Shown: positions 7,441 through 16,759 of the stretch, in pieces
Position numbering within the stretch: the first letter of the stretch is position 1
How the letters are laid out: each line of letters starts with the position of its first letter
DNA from: Bacteroidales bacterium
GTDB taxonomy: Bacteria; Bacteroidota; Bacteroidia; Bacteroidales; UBA10428
Direction: 5' to 3'
DNA length: 36,288 nucleotides
Assembly (NCBI GenBank): GCA_016931575.1
Contig: JAFGEO010000103.1
Coordinates: forward strand, 1 to 36,288
Program-made: the position numbers and the translations under genes
The notes under the pieces: generated by a model
Told to the model about the DNA's origin: nothing
The model's database searches: none
Seen by the model: the letters and a program-made list of their open reading frames with translations, nothing else

Positions 7441-10400
7441 ATGTCGATGACCGAATCGATACTTAAGGCTTTAATGCGTCTTTACGCAATTGTGACTCAG
7501 ATTCATCCGGAAAGCAAACTGACACAATGTAGAGCTATCGTGGAGGCGTATCTCAGGGAGCAGGTTAGCCCTTTTAAGGTGAACCAGTACCTGATCATGT
7601 ATGACTTCTATCACAGCAGTCTGCGTGAGCGTGAAGTCCTGACCGGCGAAAAACAATTTTCTTTGTTCTCTGTAAAGGCAATTATTATCTGTGAAAGTAT
7701 TAATAAAGTATTGGACAGGAAACAGAAACTCCTGGTGCTTGTGCAATTGCTTGAGATTCTTAAGCTGAAAGAGATTGAAGTTAAGGAAGATAGTGAATTT
7801 CTCCGGGCAATATCCCATGCTTTAAAATGCGATGAGGCAGTCTTTGATTCCTGCAAGGCGTTTGTTTTTAACGCTTTGTATGAGGTTCCGGATAAGGAGA
7901 ATTTACTAATTATTGACGATGGAAATGAACTGGAAGTACCCGGAGCACGTCATCTGTTCAGGGAATACTTCAAAGGGAAGCTGGTGATTTTTCAGGTCGA
8001 ATGCGCCCATACCTACCTGTTTAGAAATATTGATGCAGATGACAGGCTGTTTTATAAAGGACAGGCTCTGATACCTGATCGCACCTATTCGCTCGAAAAG
8101 GGTTCCTTTTTGAGGAGTCCGCTGACCGGAACCATCTATTACAGCGATGTGGTGAAAGAATTCATGAAAACCAGGACTTCGTTCAAGCTGAATTATGCAG
8201 CGGAGAAAATCGAATTCCGGTTCCCGAACTCGAACAATGGTATTCAGCCCTTTACCTTATATGAGGAATCGGGGGTGATGATTGGAATTATGGGTGGTTC
8301 AGGAGTGGGCAAATCCACCTTGCTGAACCTTCTTAATGGAAACCTGAAGCCCAGGAAAGGCAGGGTATTGATCAATGGATATGATATTCATTTGCAGAAA
8401 AAGGAGGTCGAGGGCATTATCGGGTATATCCCCCAGGATGATCTTCTCATCGAGGAGCTGACAGTTGAACAAAACCTGCTTTTCAATGCGAAGTTATGTT
8501 TCAAAGATTTGAAACCGGAAGAGATTCATCGTCGGGTAAAAAAAATACTGATTGATTTGGATTTGTATGAGGTTCGCCACCTGAAAGTTGGAAACCCCTT
8601 AAAGAAATACATTTCCGGAGGGCAGCGCAAGAGGCTGAATATTGCCCTTGAGCTGATACGCGAACCGTATATTCTCTTCATCGATGAACCCACTTCAGGG
8701 CTTTCTTCAGCGGATTCGGAAACGGTGATTGACCTGTTGCGGGAACAAAGCCTGAAGGGAAAGCTGGTCATCGTAAATATTCACCAGCCATCCTCTACGA
8801 TCTATAAACGTTTCGATCGCCTGGTTGTAATGGATAAGGGGGGGAGGGTTGTCTTTCACGGAAATCCTCTGGATGCACTTTTGTATTTTAAGACTGAAAA
8901 TCAGCTGATTAATGCCGAGGAAGGTGAATGCCCCAACTGCGGGAATGTAAACCCGGAACATCTCCTGCAAATTCTGGAAGCCAAAAAGGTAAATGAAGAT
9001 GGCGATTACATCTCGGAACGCCAGGTGACTCCTGAAGAGTGGTATCAGCGCTATACGAAGAAGTATGAACCGGAAATAAACCTTGGGGCCGAAATCAGAT
9101 CGGACCTGCCCTCGAACGATTTCAGGATCCCCGGCAAGTTCAAACAATTCAGGATTTTTACGCTTCGCAATGTGTTTTCCAAGATCAGTGATCTGCAGTA
9201 CCTGCTGATCAACCTGCTGGAGGCGCCATTACTGGCCTTCATTCTTGGCTGGTTTACGAAGTACAATGCCGGAACTCCCACCGATCTCCATGCCTACATA
9301 TTCAGTCAGAATGTTAACCTGCCAGTATATATTTTCATGGCCGGGATTGTCGCACTTTTTCTGGGACTGATGGTCAGTGCGGAAGAGATCATTCGTGACC
9401 GGAAGATTCTTGAACGTGAGTCATTCCTTAACCTCAGCAGGTTTAGTTACTATAACTCGAAACTGCTGTTCCTGTTTTTCCTTTCCGCTATTCAGACGGC
9501 GCTTTTTGTATGGATAGGTAATTCCATATTGGAAATCAGGGGTATGTTCCTCTATTACTGGGTGATGCTGCTCAGCGTGGCACTGGTAGCCAATATTATT
9601 GGTTTGAATATTTCATCGGCTATGAAAACAGTGGTGTCGATCTATATCCTTATTCCGCTTTTACTGGTCCCACAGATTATCCTGGGCGGGGCAATGATCA
9701 GCTTTGATAAACTCAATTCCAAGCTGACTCATCCCGAATATGTTCCGATTGTCGGGGACCTGATGGTATCCCGTTGGTCGTACGAAGCTTTAGCGGTAAC
9801 TCAGTTTAGGCGCAACGCCTATCAGAAGAATTTTTTCGACGAGGAACGGCAGATCAGTGATCTTGCCAATGAGACCTCCTTACTGCCTATTCTGGTCGAT
9901 AAGCTGAATGCGATCGAACGGGATATCAAGAGCAACCGAAACTATGCCAACGTTGACCAAAACCTGAAAACCCTGCAGTATGAGATCTGGCGTCTGGGAT
10001 TGCAATTTAAATGGGCCGATACTGAGTTTGCCGGACACATGAGCCAGATTGAATTCAATACATCGGTTTCTACTTCAACACGCAAGTTCATTGCCCAGGT
10101 GAAGGATACCCTGAACCAGAAACTGAATGTTGTGATCGGGATCAAGGACAGGAAAATAGCTGAGATTCAAAAGAAGTTAGGAAGTACCGCAGCACTAAAT
10201 AAGCTGAGGAAAGACCATCATAATGAAAGCCTGGCAGAGATCCTGCTGCGAAAACGTGAAATAGAGGATATCATCGAGGTTGAAGGGAGGTTGATCCGTG
10301 TGAACGAACCTATTTATAAAAGTCCGAGAATGATATACGGCAGGGCCCACCTTTTCTCTCCGGAGAAAAGGATCCTGAGTCTGAATATCGATACTTACTG

Positions 10401-10572
10401 GTTCAACCTGGCGGTAGTATTACTGATGGGATTTCTCTTCTATGTGATGCTCCTGATGGAAATCCTTAAAAAGTTATTAACCTTTGTGACCTCTTTCGAT
10501 GTCAGGTATATAGTGGATCAATGGAAGTTACATCTGTTGAATGCACTTAAACCGATCATCAGAAATAAATAG
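7441..10572 (+). CDS. Large ABC transporter (ABCG-type) with N-terminal TerB-like region
   Basis: The 1043-residue protein fuses ATPase and permease. Residues about 90-145 (QKLLVLVQLLEILKLKEIEVKEDSEFLRAISHAL) look like a TerB-type helical module. Residues 150-270 are a beta-rich region with an FHA-like feel. The nucleotide-binding domain has Walker A GGSGVGKST (285-293), signature ISGGQRKRLN (391-400), Walker B ILFIDEPTSGL, and the INIHQPSS-type switch as VNIHQPSS. A CPNC pair follows near 511-514. ABC-2 membrane segments run about 590-760. A long soluble, partly coiled-coil loop follows, and one last membrane segment lies near 985-1005. The substrate is unknown. The lipoprotein gene after it starts 56 bases downstream, suggesting a joint envelope function. 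Confidence 0.85.
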   Translation: MSMTESILKALMRLYAIVTQIHPESKLTQCRAIVEAYLREQVSPFKVNQYLIMYDFYHSSLREREVLTGEKQFSLFSVKAIIICESINKVLDRKQKLLVLVQLLEILKLKEIEVKEDSEFLRAISHALKCDEAVFDSCKAFVFNALYEVPDKENLLIIDDGNELEVPGARHLFREYFKGKLVIFQVECAHTYLFRNIDADDRLFYKGQALIPDRTYSLEKGSFLRSPLTGTIYYSDVVKEFMKTRTSFKLNYAAEKIEFRFPNSNNGIQPFTLYEESGVMIGIMGGSGVGKSTLLNLLNGNLKPRKGRVLINGYDIHLQKKEVEGIIGYIPQDDLLIEELTVEQNLLFNAKLCFKDLKPEEIHRRVKKILIDLDLYEVRHLKVGNPLKKYISGGQRKRLNIALELIREPYILFIDEPTSGLSSADSETVIDLLREQSLKGKLVIVNIHQPSSTIYKRFDRLVVMDKGGRVVFHGNPLDALLYFKTENQLINAEEGECPNCGNVNPEHLLQILEAKKVNEDGDYISERQVTPEEWYQRYTKKYEPEINLGAEIRSDLPSNDFRIPGKFKQFRIFTLRNVFSKISDLQYLLINLLEAPLLAFILGWFTKYNAGTPTDLHAYIFSQNVNLPVYIFMAGIVALFLGLMVSAEEIIRDRKILERESFLNLSRFSYYNSKLLFLFFLSAIQTALFVWIGNSILEIRGMFLYYWVMLLSVALVANIIGLNISSAMKTVVSIYILIPLLLVPQIILGGAMISFDKLNSKLTHPEYVPIVGDLMVSRWSYEALAVTQFRRNAYQKNFFDEERQISDLANETSLLPILVDKLNAIERDIKSNRNYANVDQNLKTLQYEIWRLGLQFKWADTEFAGHMSQIEFNTSVSTSTRKFIAQVKDTLNQKLNVVIGIKDRKIAEIQKKLGSTAALNKLRKDHHNESLAEILLRKREIEDIIEVEGRLIRVNEPIYKSPRMIYGRAHLFSPEKRILSLNIDTYWFNLAVVLLMGFLFYVMLLMEILKKLLTFVTSFDVRYIVDQWKLHLLNALKPIIRNK

Positions 10573-10628
10573 AACGTTGCGGTATATTTTGTGTTTTTAG
10601 TATTTTTAGTTCTTTAACAGCGATTATT

Positions 10629-11573
10629 ATGAACCTTAAACCTTTATGGATGATGGTCCTTATCGGATTTGTCTTTTTCTCATGCCGGCAGGAAGAGCAG
10701 AAGAAAGATCCTAAAGAACAGGAAACCGCATCAGTAAAAATTGCGCTTTGCGAAAGTCTTAATCCTCAATCCAGCGATTTAGAGAATTCTGATAATGAAG
10801 GGTTTGGTTCCGCCAGTGAAGTATACTACCGTTTTCCTTCTCCGGATGAGATGCTGGGCTTCATAAACCATGAAGAGTATGATTACAATGCTGATTTATT
10901 ATCCCCTGCTGCAGCCTCTGATAATTACCTGGATTCAAAAAGCCAGTCTCTTAATCTGGGAATTTACCTGGCAGATCTTGCCTATATCACACTCTTGAAC
11001 AGACAGAGGGAGGGGATAAGCTATTTTAAGCTTATCCATGATCTGAGTGATAAGCTGAGGATATCCTCAGCATTTGCTCCTGGCATTCTCAAACGTTTTG
11101 AGAGTAATCTTGACAATCTGGATTCCCTTAAAGTGCTTATCGATGAGTCGGTAACTGATATTATTTTTTACCTTGAACGGGAAAACAAGGGAAAGGAAAT
11201 GGCCTTGATCTCCATCGGAGGTTTTATTGAAGCCCTTTACCTGGCTTTTAACCTAGTTGACTCTTACTCCGAAGATAATCTTATCGTCCAAAGGATTGCT
11301 GATCAGAAACTGGTACTTGATAATATCCTCAGGTACATCTGTGCGAATCCGGGTGATGCGAATGTTGCCTATGCCGTAGACCTTCTTGTTCCGGTCTGGC
11401 AGGTCTATGCAAACATCAGCCAGTCTTCGCAGGATACCCGGGTTGAACGCAGAAATGGGAAATTGGTGATCCGGGGAGGTATACGAAATTCGATCACAGA
11501 GGAGGAGTATCTTCAGCTCAAACAGGCTGTTTTTAATGCCAGGACCAGGATAATCGGGAACCCGGAAAAATGA
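10629..11573 (+). CDS. Hypothetical lipoprotein linked to the ABC transporter
   Basis: The 314-residue protein begins with a signal peptide ending in a lipobox (VFFSC, Cys20), then an acidic linker (QEEQKKDPKEQE), so it is probably an outer-membrane or surface lipoprotein. The mature part is alpha-helical (LNLGIYLADLAYITLLNR, DSLKVLIDESVTDIIFYLER, IGGFIEALYLAFNL) with no known catalytic motif. I do not recognise a named family. It overlaps the next gene by ATGA, which indicates translational coupling. Confidence 0.75.
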   Translation: MNLKPLWMMVLIGFVFFSCRQEEQKKDPKEQETASVKIALCESLNPQSSDLENSDNEGFGSASEVYYRFPSPDEMLGFINHEEYDYNADLLSPAAASDNYLDSKSQSLNLGIYLADLAYITLLNRQREGISYFKLIHDLSDKLRISSAFAPGILKRFESNLDNLDSLKVLIDESVTDIIFYLERENKGKEMALISIGGFIEALYLAFNLVDSYSEDNLIVQRIADQKLVLDNILRYICANPGDANVAYAVDLLVPVWQVYANISQSSQDTRVERRNGKLVIRGGIRNSITEEEYLQLKQAVFNARTRIIGNPEK

Positions 11574-12034
11574 TTTTATCCATGAAAATGAGATTTAGTA
11601 TATGCTTATTAGCATTGGGCTTGCTGGGAATAATTCCGGCCAGCGGACAGGATTGTACTGATTATCATAAGTATCATTGCCTGTATGGCGATTATACTTT
11701 TTATTATAGCCGACAGTCAAAGAGCGCCCTTTTTAAATCCGGGCAGACCAAAGAGTTAAGGATAACTGCTTATAGTGGTGAGGATTACTATGTGGCTGTT
11801 TGTGCGAACCATAAATTCGGGGATATCCGCTACAGAATCCTTGAAGATACACCTGAAAGAAGTCTTGTTTATGATAATGCCACGGATAAGTATGCGGAGT
11901 CCATCATTTTCTCCAATGACCTTACCCGAAACCTGGTGATCGAAGTTTCCGTTCCGGAAGCTGATGCCCGGAGGGAAGATGAGTTCAGGTGTGTCGGCGT
12001 TGTTATTGAATACCGAAAGACGGAAAGCGACTAA
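11570..12034 (+). CDS. Small secreted protein, hypothetical
   Basis: 154 residues from the ATG that overlaps the lipoprotein stop; an internal ATG at 11582 gives a cleaner signal peptide (MKMRFSICLLALGLLGIIPASGQ, processed near ASG-Q). The mature protein is beta-rich with two Cys pairs (DCTDYHKYHC near its start, later AVCANHKF and FRCVGV). No family is recognised. Its stop overlaps the convergent stop of the M49-like gene by three bases. Confidence 0.7.
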   Translation: MILSMKMRFSICLLALGLLGIIPASGQDCTDYHKYHCLYGDYTFYYSRQSKSALFKSGQTKELRITAYSGEDYYVAVCANHKFGDIRYRILEDTPERSLVYDNATDKYAESIIFSNDLTRNLVIEVSVPEADARREDEFRCVGVVIEYRKTESD

Positions 12035-13020
12035 AGTCCCAGCTTGCCGGGTCCCTGTTCAAAAACAATATCTACCGGGATCCCTCTACTGTTAATTAGT
12101 CTGAGGTCCTGTTCAAGTTCATCGGTAAGCACACCATATTTCTTCAACATTTCCTTTGCACCCTCGTAATCACCCCTGCCCTGGATAAGCAGAATCTCAT
12201 TGGATAACTGGTCGACAGCTGCTTTCATTTTTTCGAAATCAATTCTGTATTTTCCGTTGTCGTCTTTTACAAAAGCTCCCTTTTCCTTGAAATAATTATA
12301 GCGGACCAGGTTGGCTTTTCCATGGGCACTCGAGGATCCAAAGCGGATCGAACGGAATATGCCGGCAAGGAAGGTGGTGTAGTTGTCCATCAGATTAACG
12401 TCCAGTTCGCCCATTTCCTGTAGTTGAGTGACGAGGAAAATGCCCAGGATGTCTGCCTTGCCTTCTTCCAGGGCAGAGTATTGCTCGGCCAGGCTTTCGC
12501 GTACGGTTCCCTTTCCGTTAATGGTATTCTTTATCCCCAATCCGTGTGCAACTTCATGGAACATGGTATTGCTGAAGAAAGCATCGAAACGGATGTATTC
12601 CTGCTGATCCTCAACGATCAACTCTTTAGCAATGGGCACCAGGATCTTATCAAATTTTGCCTGCATGGCATTTTTTAACTGTAAGCGGCGGCTCCCTTTT
12701 TCCAGTTGTACTTCTTCATCGTTCGGGAGGTTTATTGCGATGGTCTTACTGCCTGAATTACAATCGCCAGCATAAAATACTACATCATACGCTGCCAGGT
12801 CGGAATTACTTCCGGGGGATTCAGCTTTAAATTCCGGATCAACAGGAAGACGTTTCTGCAGGATGGGCAGGAGTGCAGCATACTTATTCAGGCGCTCCGA
12901 CCATTCCATGTCTTTCAGCAGGATGTAAGCTTCGTGGGCTGTCCTGATTCCAAAGAGCTGATCTTCATAGTTTTCAATGGGCCCGATAACAAAGTCGATA
13001 CGGTTGGTTTTCATGTCCAT
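12031..13020 (-). pseudogene. M49-like zinc hydrolase, C-terminal catalytic half (after in-frame TAG)
   Basis: This 329-residue segment begins MDMKTNRIDFVIGPIENYEDQLFG and is in the same frame as the segment upstream, separated only by the amber codon at 13021-13023. It carries the zinc site: HEVAHG (H155, E156, H159 counted from the Met at 13020) and EEGKAD (185-190), the HExxH plus ExxxAD pattern of dipeptidyl-peptidase III-like (family M49-related) hydrolases. The active site is intact. If translated independently from the ATG directly after the TAG it would lack a signal peptide. The normal family member is a single protein of about 540 residues. Confidence 0.8.
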
Positions 13021-13650
13021 CTATGCCATGTCGCTGGCCTGGTAATTATCCGTCAGCAATGCTTCTGCCCTTAGAAGGAGGTACTTCCGGAACCCTTCAT
13101 CTTCAGCAAGGACGGCAGCCTTCTTGAGAAGTTCGGATGCCCTGGTTACCTGCTCTCTGAAAGCTTCATGATAAGGGACAACAATAAGTTCTCCTTCATT
13201 ATTGCGGCGTATCAGTGAATATTGATCGTTCTTCTCAGGATTGTCCCAGGCATCATATTCTTCTTTGGTCATGTCGGAAGGATAGAAGTTTGCTCCTGCC
13301 GGTTTGGGACCGATACCCTTCACGAATGAAGCATTTCCCTCAAGCCGTTCCCACGGACCGTAGTTGATCCGGATAAAGCTTTTCAGGCTTTCGTCCTTTA
13401 TGGTGTCAAGGAGAGGCGTTGGATCCCCGTAAGCTTCTATCCAGAAAAGCTCATTCATGATGTCAGCAGCTTCGAAGAAGAGCTTCAGCATTTCCTTTTG
13501 CGAGTCCGAAAGGTCTGAGATATCAGAGCTTAAGGTAAAGCTGGCAAATTGGTTAACCTTATCCATATACAGGTTCTTTTTTTTATCTTCAGTTTGGGTG
13601 CCACATGCTACGAGGCTGACAAGCAGAAAGAGTACGACGATTTTTTTCAT
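13021..13650 (-). pseudogene. M49-like zinc hydrolase lipoprotein, N-terminal half (ends at TAG)
   Basis: 209 residues from the ATG at 13650, chosen because MKKIVVLFLLVSLVAC gives a perfect lipoprotein signal with Cys16. The longer frame from 13767 would run back into proS. The mature part (FFEAADIMNELFWIEAYGD, FIRINYGPWERLEGNASFVKGIGPKPAGANFYPSDMTKEEY) matches the N-terminal half of DPP III-like zinc hydrolases. It ends SDMA then TAG then MDMK. TGG (Trp) is the likely ancestral codon at the stop, since it is one base away. proS lies about 60 bases upstream on the same strand. Confidence 0.8.
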
Positions 13651-13709
13651 GATCCTGAGTTTTATAAATTGGTTGAAACCGGAAGCCTTGAGCCAGGACG
13701 GCCGGTTTA

Positions 13710-15182
13710 TCAATATGCAACAGCAAAAAGAACTCTTTGTTCTGAGGGTTTTCCCGAATAGATACATTTCCCCTTTTCCTTCGTGGAACCGAAGGGTATA
13801 CAGCGGATGGTAGCCTTGGTTTCCTCTTTGATCTTTTGCTCTGTTTCAGTGGTTCCGTCCCAATGGGCCATCACAAAACCGCCCTCTTTCATGATTTTTT
13901 TAAAGTCATCCCAGGAATCTATGGTATAGGTATGCTCCTGGCGGAATTTTTTAGCCTTGCTGAAAATGTTTTCCTGAATCTCATCGAGAAGGGCAGGGAC
14001 CAGGTCACCGATGTTTTCCATCGACATCACCTGTTTCTCAAGGGTGTCGCGTCGGGCAACTTCCACGGTTCCGTTTTCGAGGTCGCGGGGACCGATGGCC
14101 AGGCGTACCGGGACTCCCTTAAGTTCATGTTCGGCAAATTTCCAACCGGGTTTGTGGGTATCCCGGTTATCAAATTTAACCGTCAGTCCTTTATTCTCAA
14201 GGTTTTTCTTGATCTCAAGGGCTTTTACAGAGATTTGTTCAAGTTGTTCGGGTTGTTTATAGATGGGAACAATGACAACATGGATCGGGGCAATTTTCGG
14301 AGGCAATACCAGTCCGTTATCGTCGGAGTGTGCCATAATAAGGGCCCCGATCATGCGGGTGGTTACACCCCATGAAGTTGCCCAAACATACTCTTCCTTA
14401 CCTTCTTTGGATGTAAATTTTACATCAAAGGCCTTGGCAAAATTCTGACCCAGAAAATGAGAAGTTCCGGTCTGCAGTGCCTTGCCATCCTGCATCAGGG
14501 CTTCGAAGGTATACGTATTCTCGGCTCCGGCAAACCGCTCCGATTCGGTCTTGTCTCCTTTGATTACAGGTATGGCCAGATGGTTTTCCACAAAATCACA
14601 ATAAACATCCAGCATCTGAAGGGCTTCAGCCTGTGCTTCTTCCCGGGTTGCATGAGCGGTATGGCCTTCCTGCCACAGGAATTCAGCAGTCCTCAGGAAC
14701 ATCCGGGTACGCATTTCCCAGCGGACAACGTTCGCCCATTGATTAATCAGCAGGGGAAGGTCACGGTATGATTGTATCCACCTTTTATAGGTATCCCAGA
14801 TAATGGTTTCGGAAGTGGGACGAACGATCAGCTCTTCTTCCAGCTTGGCATCTTCATCAACAATAATACCCTTACCGTCCGGATCATTTTTAAGGCGGTA
14901 ATGGGTTACAACAGCACATTCCTTGGCAAAGCCTTCCACATGTTTTGCTTCCCTGCTGAAGAAAGATTTAGGGATAAAAAGCGGGAAATAGGCGTTTACA
15001 TGCCCTGTATCCTTGAACATCTTATCCAGAATGCTCTGCATTTTTTCCCAGATCGCATATCCATAGGGTTTTATCACCATACATCCCCTTACGGCTGAGT
15101 TCTCAGCCAGATCAGCTTTTGCGACCAGGTCATTGTACCATTTGGAATAATTTTCCTCCCTGCTAGTCAGTTCTTTAGCCAT
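13710..15182 (-). CDS. proS: Prolyl-tRNA synthetase (archaeal/eukaryote-like type)
   Basis: ProS charges tRNA-Pro with proline in the cytoplasm. The 490-residue length and the absence of the bacterial editing insertion fit the archaeal/eukaryotic-like ProRS used by Bacteroidota. Class II motif regions are visible ([58 protein letters not shown]). The anticodon-binding domain begins near [12 protein letters not shown]. The C-terminal extension ends in [19 protein letters not shown], the zinc-domain tail typical of this type. Start [16 protein letters not shown] agrees with the family. Confidence 0.95.
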   Translation of the reverse strand: MAKELTSREENYSKWYNDLVAKADLAENSAVRGCMVIKPYGYAIWEKMQSILDKMFKDTGHVNAYFPLFIPKSFFSREAKHVEGFAKECAVVTHYRLKNDPDGKGIIVDEDAKLEEELIVRPTSETIIWDTYKRWIQSYRDLPLLINQWANVVRWEMRTRMFLRTAEFLWQEGHTAHATREEAQAEALQMLDVYCDFVENHLAIPVIKGDKTESERFAGAENTYTFEALMQDGKALQTGTSHFLGQNFAKAFDVKFTSKEGKEEYVWATSWGVTTRMIGALIMAHSDDNGLVLPPKIAPIHVVIVPIYKQPEQLEQISVKALEIKKNLENKGLTVKFDNRDTHKPGWKFAEHELKGVPVRLAIGPRDLENGTVEVARRDTLEKQVMSMENIGDLVPALLDEIQENIFSKAKKFRQEHTYTIDSWDDFKKIMKEGGFVMAHWDGTTETEQKIKEETKATIRCIPFGSTKEKGKCIYSGKPSEQRVLFAVAY

Positions 15183-15291
15183 TTTTACAACTTTGGTATA
15201 ATATTTGAGAATCTATTTGTAACAAACAATTCGTGCAAAGTAAAAAAATATTATTCATATATTCACATAATAAGAATTTGGAGGGTTGGTC

Positions 15292-16731
15292 ATGAAAACT
15301 TTTAAACTCATATCGGTATTTGCAGGCCTGATATTATTCTCTCAAGCATTCAATAATCTGTCTGCTCAGGAGTATGACGACCTGTACTTCGAGCCGGATA
15401 ACTCCAATCAGAGGAATTCGGAACAAGTGACTGATGATAATCGCGTAAAAAGCGATTACGAACTTTACCGTGAAGCTCTTGAAAGAGGTGAAATAGCCGC
15501 AGCAGATTCTACGGATACTACCTTTGTTGATAAAAACGCCGAATACATCTCTGATCAGGAGTATATTGATCAGGAGGAATATTATGATAACAACCAGAAT
15601 TATTCTGGAGGTAACTATGATGATTGTTGCAGGAGCTGTGGATATTACGACGATGGTTTCTGGTCATATAATACCTATGTTCCATCCTATTACTGGTGGT
15701 CGCGCCCGTATTCCGGCTGGGGTTATTCCCTGGGATTTGGCTATCCATACTATGGATATTCCTATTATCACAGACCATATTATTACAGCACATGGGGCTG
15801 GGATTATTATAATCCTTACTACTACGGCTACTATTCTCCCTACAGCTATAGCTATGCATACTGGAATGGATATTACAGCGGATACTATTCCTCGTATTAC
15901 CGTCACCATACCAGTTACTACTATAATAATACCTACCGCAGGCATATGGATTACAGGTCAAGCCGCGACTATACAGCCCGTAGCAGGTCAATTTACTCTA
16001 CCACTGCCACTTCGCGTACAAATCCTTATAATTCACGATCTGTTGCAACCAGCAGGACATCTCCTTCGTCAACTGCAACTTCCCGTACTGCGGTGAATCC
16101 GACCAGCAGATCTGCCAGCACTGCGACATCCCGTACTGCGGTGAATCCGACCAGCAGATCTGCCAGCACTGCGACATCCCGTACTGCGGTGAATCCAAAC
16201 AGCCGGAGTTCAAGCACCTATTCAAGGACAGCTCCAACAAGCAGGACTACAACTCAGGGAACAAAGGATGCAGTCAGCAACCGCTATCCGGAGTCACGTA
16301 CCACTACAAATACCACGAGCCGCTCGTCCTATGACAGGTCATCAAGTTACCAACAGCCTTCGCGCAGCAGTTCAAGTCGCTCGGGTTCCAGCAATTATTC
16401 AACACCCAGCCGGTCAAGTTCAAGCTACTCAGCACCCAGCCGGTCCAGCTCAGGTTCAAGCAATTATTCTGCACCCAGCCGGTCCAGCTCAAGTCGCTCC
16501 AGCAGCTACTCTTCACCGAGCAAGTCAAGTTCAGGAAGCCCCAGCTACTCAGCACCCAGCCGGTCCAGCTCAAGCCGTTCAAGCACTTATTCAGCACCGA
16601 GCCGGTCAAGCAGCAGCAGTAGCTATTCGGGAAGCAGCAGCTCTTCTTCACGAAGCAGTAGCAGCAGCTCTTCTTCACGAAGCAGTAGCAGTAGCTCTTC
16701 TTCACGAAGCAGTTCCTCACGGTCACGATAA
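15292..16731 (+). CDS. Secreted Tyr-rich / Ser-Arg-rich repetitive protein
   Basis: From the ATG at 15292 (a GGAGGG lies just upstream; the TTG at 15286 is not used) the product is about 479 residues. A signal peptide ends at LSAQ. An acidic segment (about 27-105) precedes a Tyr/Trp/Gly-rich block around 108-215 (runs such as YYGYYSPYSYSYAYW) with two close Cys pairs (CCRSC). After this comes a Ser/Arg/Thr tail built of degenerate repeats (ATSRTAVNPTSRSAST and PSRSSS). The composition suggests an extracellular or envelope-associated, partly disordered protein. Function unknown. A FadL-like gene follows 28 bases later. Confidence 0.75.
   Translation: MKTFKLISVFAGLILFSQAFNNLSAQEYDDLYFEPDNSNQRNSEQVTDDNRVKSDYELYREALERGEIAAADSTDTTFVDKNAEYISDQEYIDQEEYYDNNQNYSGGNYDDCCRSCGYYDDGFWSYNTYVPSYYWWSRPYSGWGYSLGFGYPYYGYSYYHRPYYYSTWGWDYYNPYYYGYYSPYSYSYAYWNGYYSGYYSSYYRHHTSYYYNNTYRRHMDYRSSRDYTARSRSIYSTTATSRTNPYNSRSVATSRTSPSSTATSRTAVNPTSRSASTATSRTAVNPTSRSASTATSRTAVNPNSRSSSTYSRTAPTSRTTTQGTKDAVSNRYPESRTTTNTTSRSSYDRSSSYQQPSRSSSSRSGSSNYSTPSRSSSSYSAPSRSSSGSSNYSAPSRSSSSRSSSYSSPSKSSSGSPSYSAPSRSSSSRSSTYSAPSRSSSSSSYSGSSSSSSRSSSSSSSSRSSSSSSSSRSSSSRSR
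16072..16215 (+). repeat. 48-bp tandem repeat inside the secreted protein gene
   Basis: Three copies with a 48-base period (16072, 16120, 16168). The first two are nearly identical and the third diverges at its end. Each encodes 16 residues (TATSRTAVNPTSRSAS). Near-identity at DNA level implies recent duplication and likely length variation between strains. Confidence 0.8.
16641..16721 (+). repeat. 27-bp tandem repeat (Ser-rich tail)
   Basis: Three copies starting at 16641, 16668 and 16695. Each begins CTCTTCTTCACGAAGCAG and encodes SSSSRSSSS-like residues. It sits at the end of the repetitive protein and is prone to slippage. Confidence 0.75.
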
Positions 16732-16759
16732 TTTGTTTCAAACCTAAAACATTTTTAAG

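Noticed and set aside
13651-13767. Longer start for the M49-like lipoprotein, running from inside proS
   Set aside because: The extension lacks protein-like sequence, overlaps the proS end and buries a perfect lipoprotein signal peptide that starts at 13650.
15518-16096. Long open frames on both strands over the Tyr-rich gene
   Set aside because: They are composed of low-complexity Ile/Thr or Cys/Asn/Ser runs caused by the repetitive DNA of the real gene in another frame.
16268-16747. A 159-residue plus-strand frame rich in Ala and Gln
   Set aside because: It is a frame shadow of the Ser/Arg repeats, without a start signal or family pattern.
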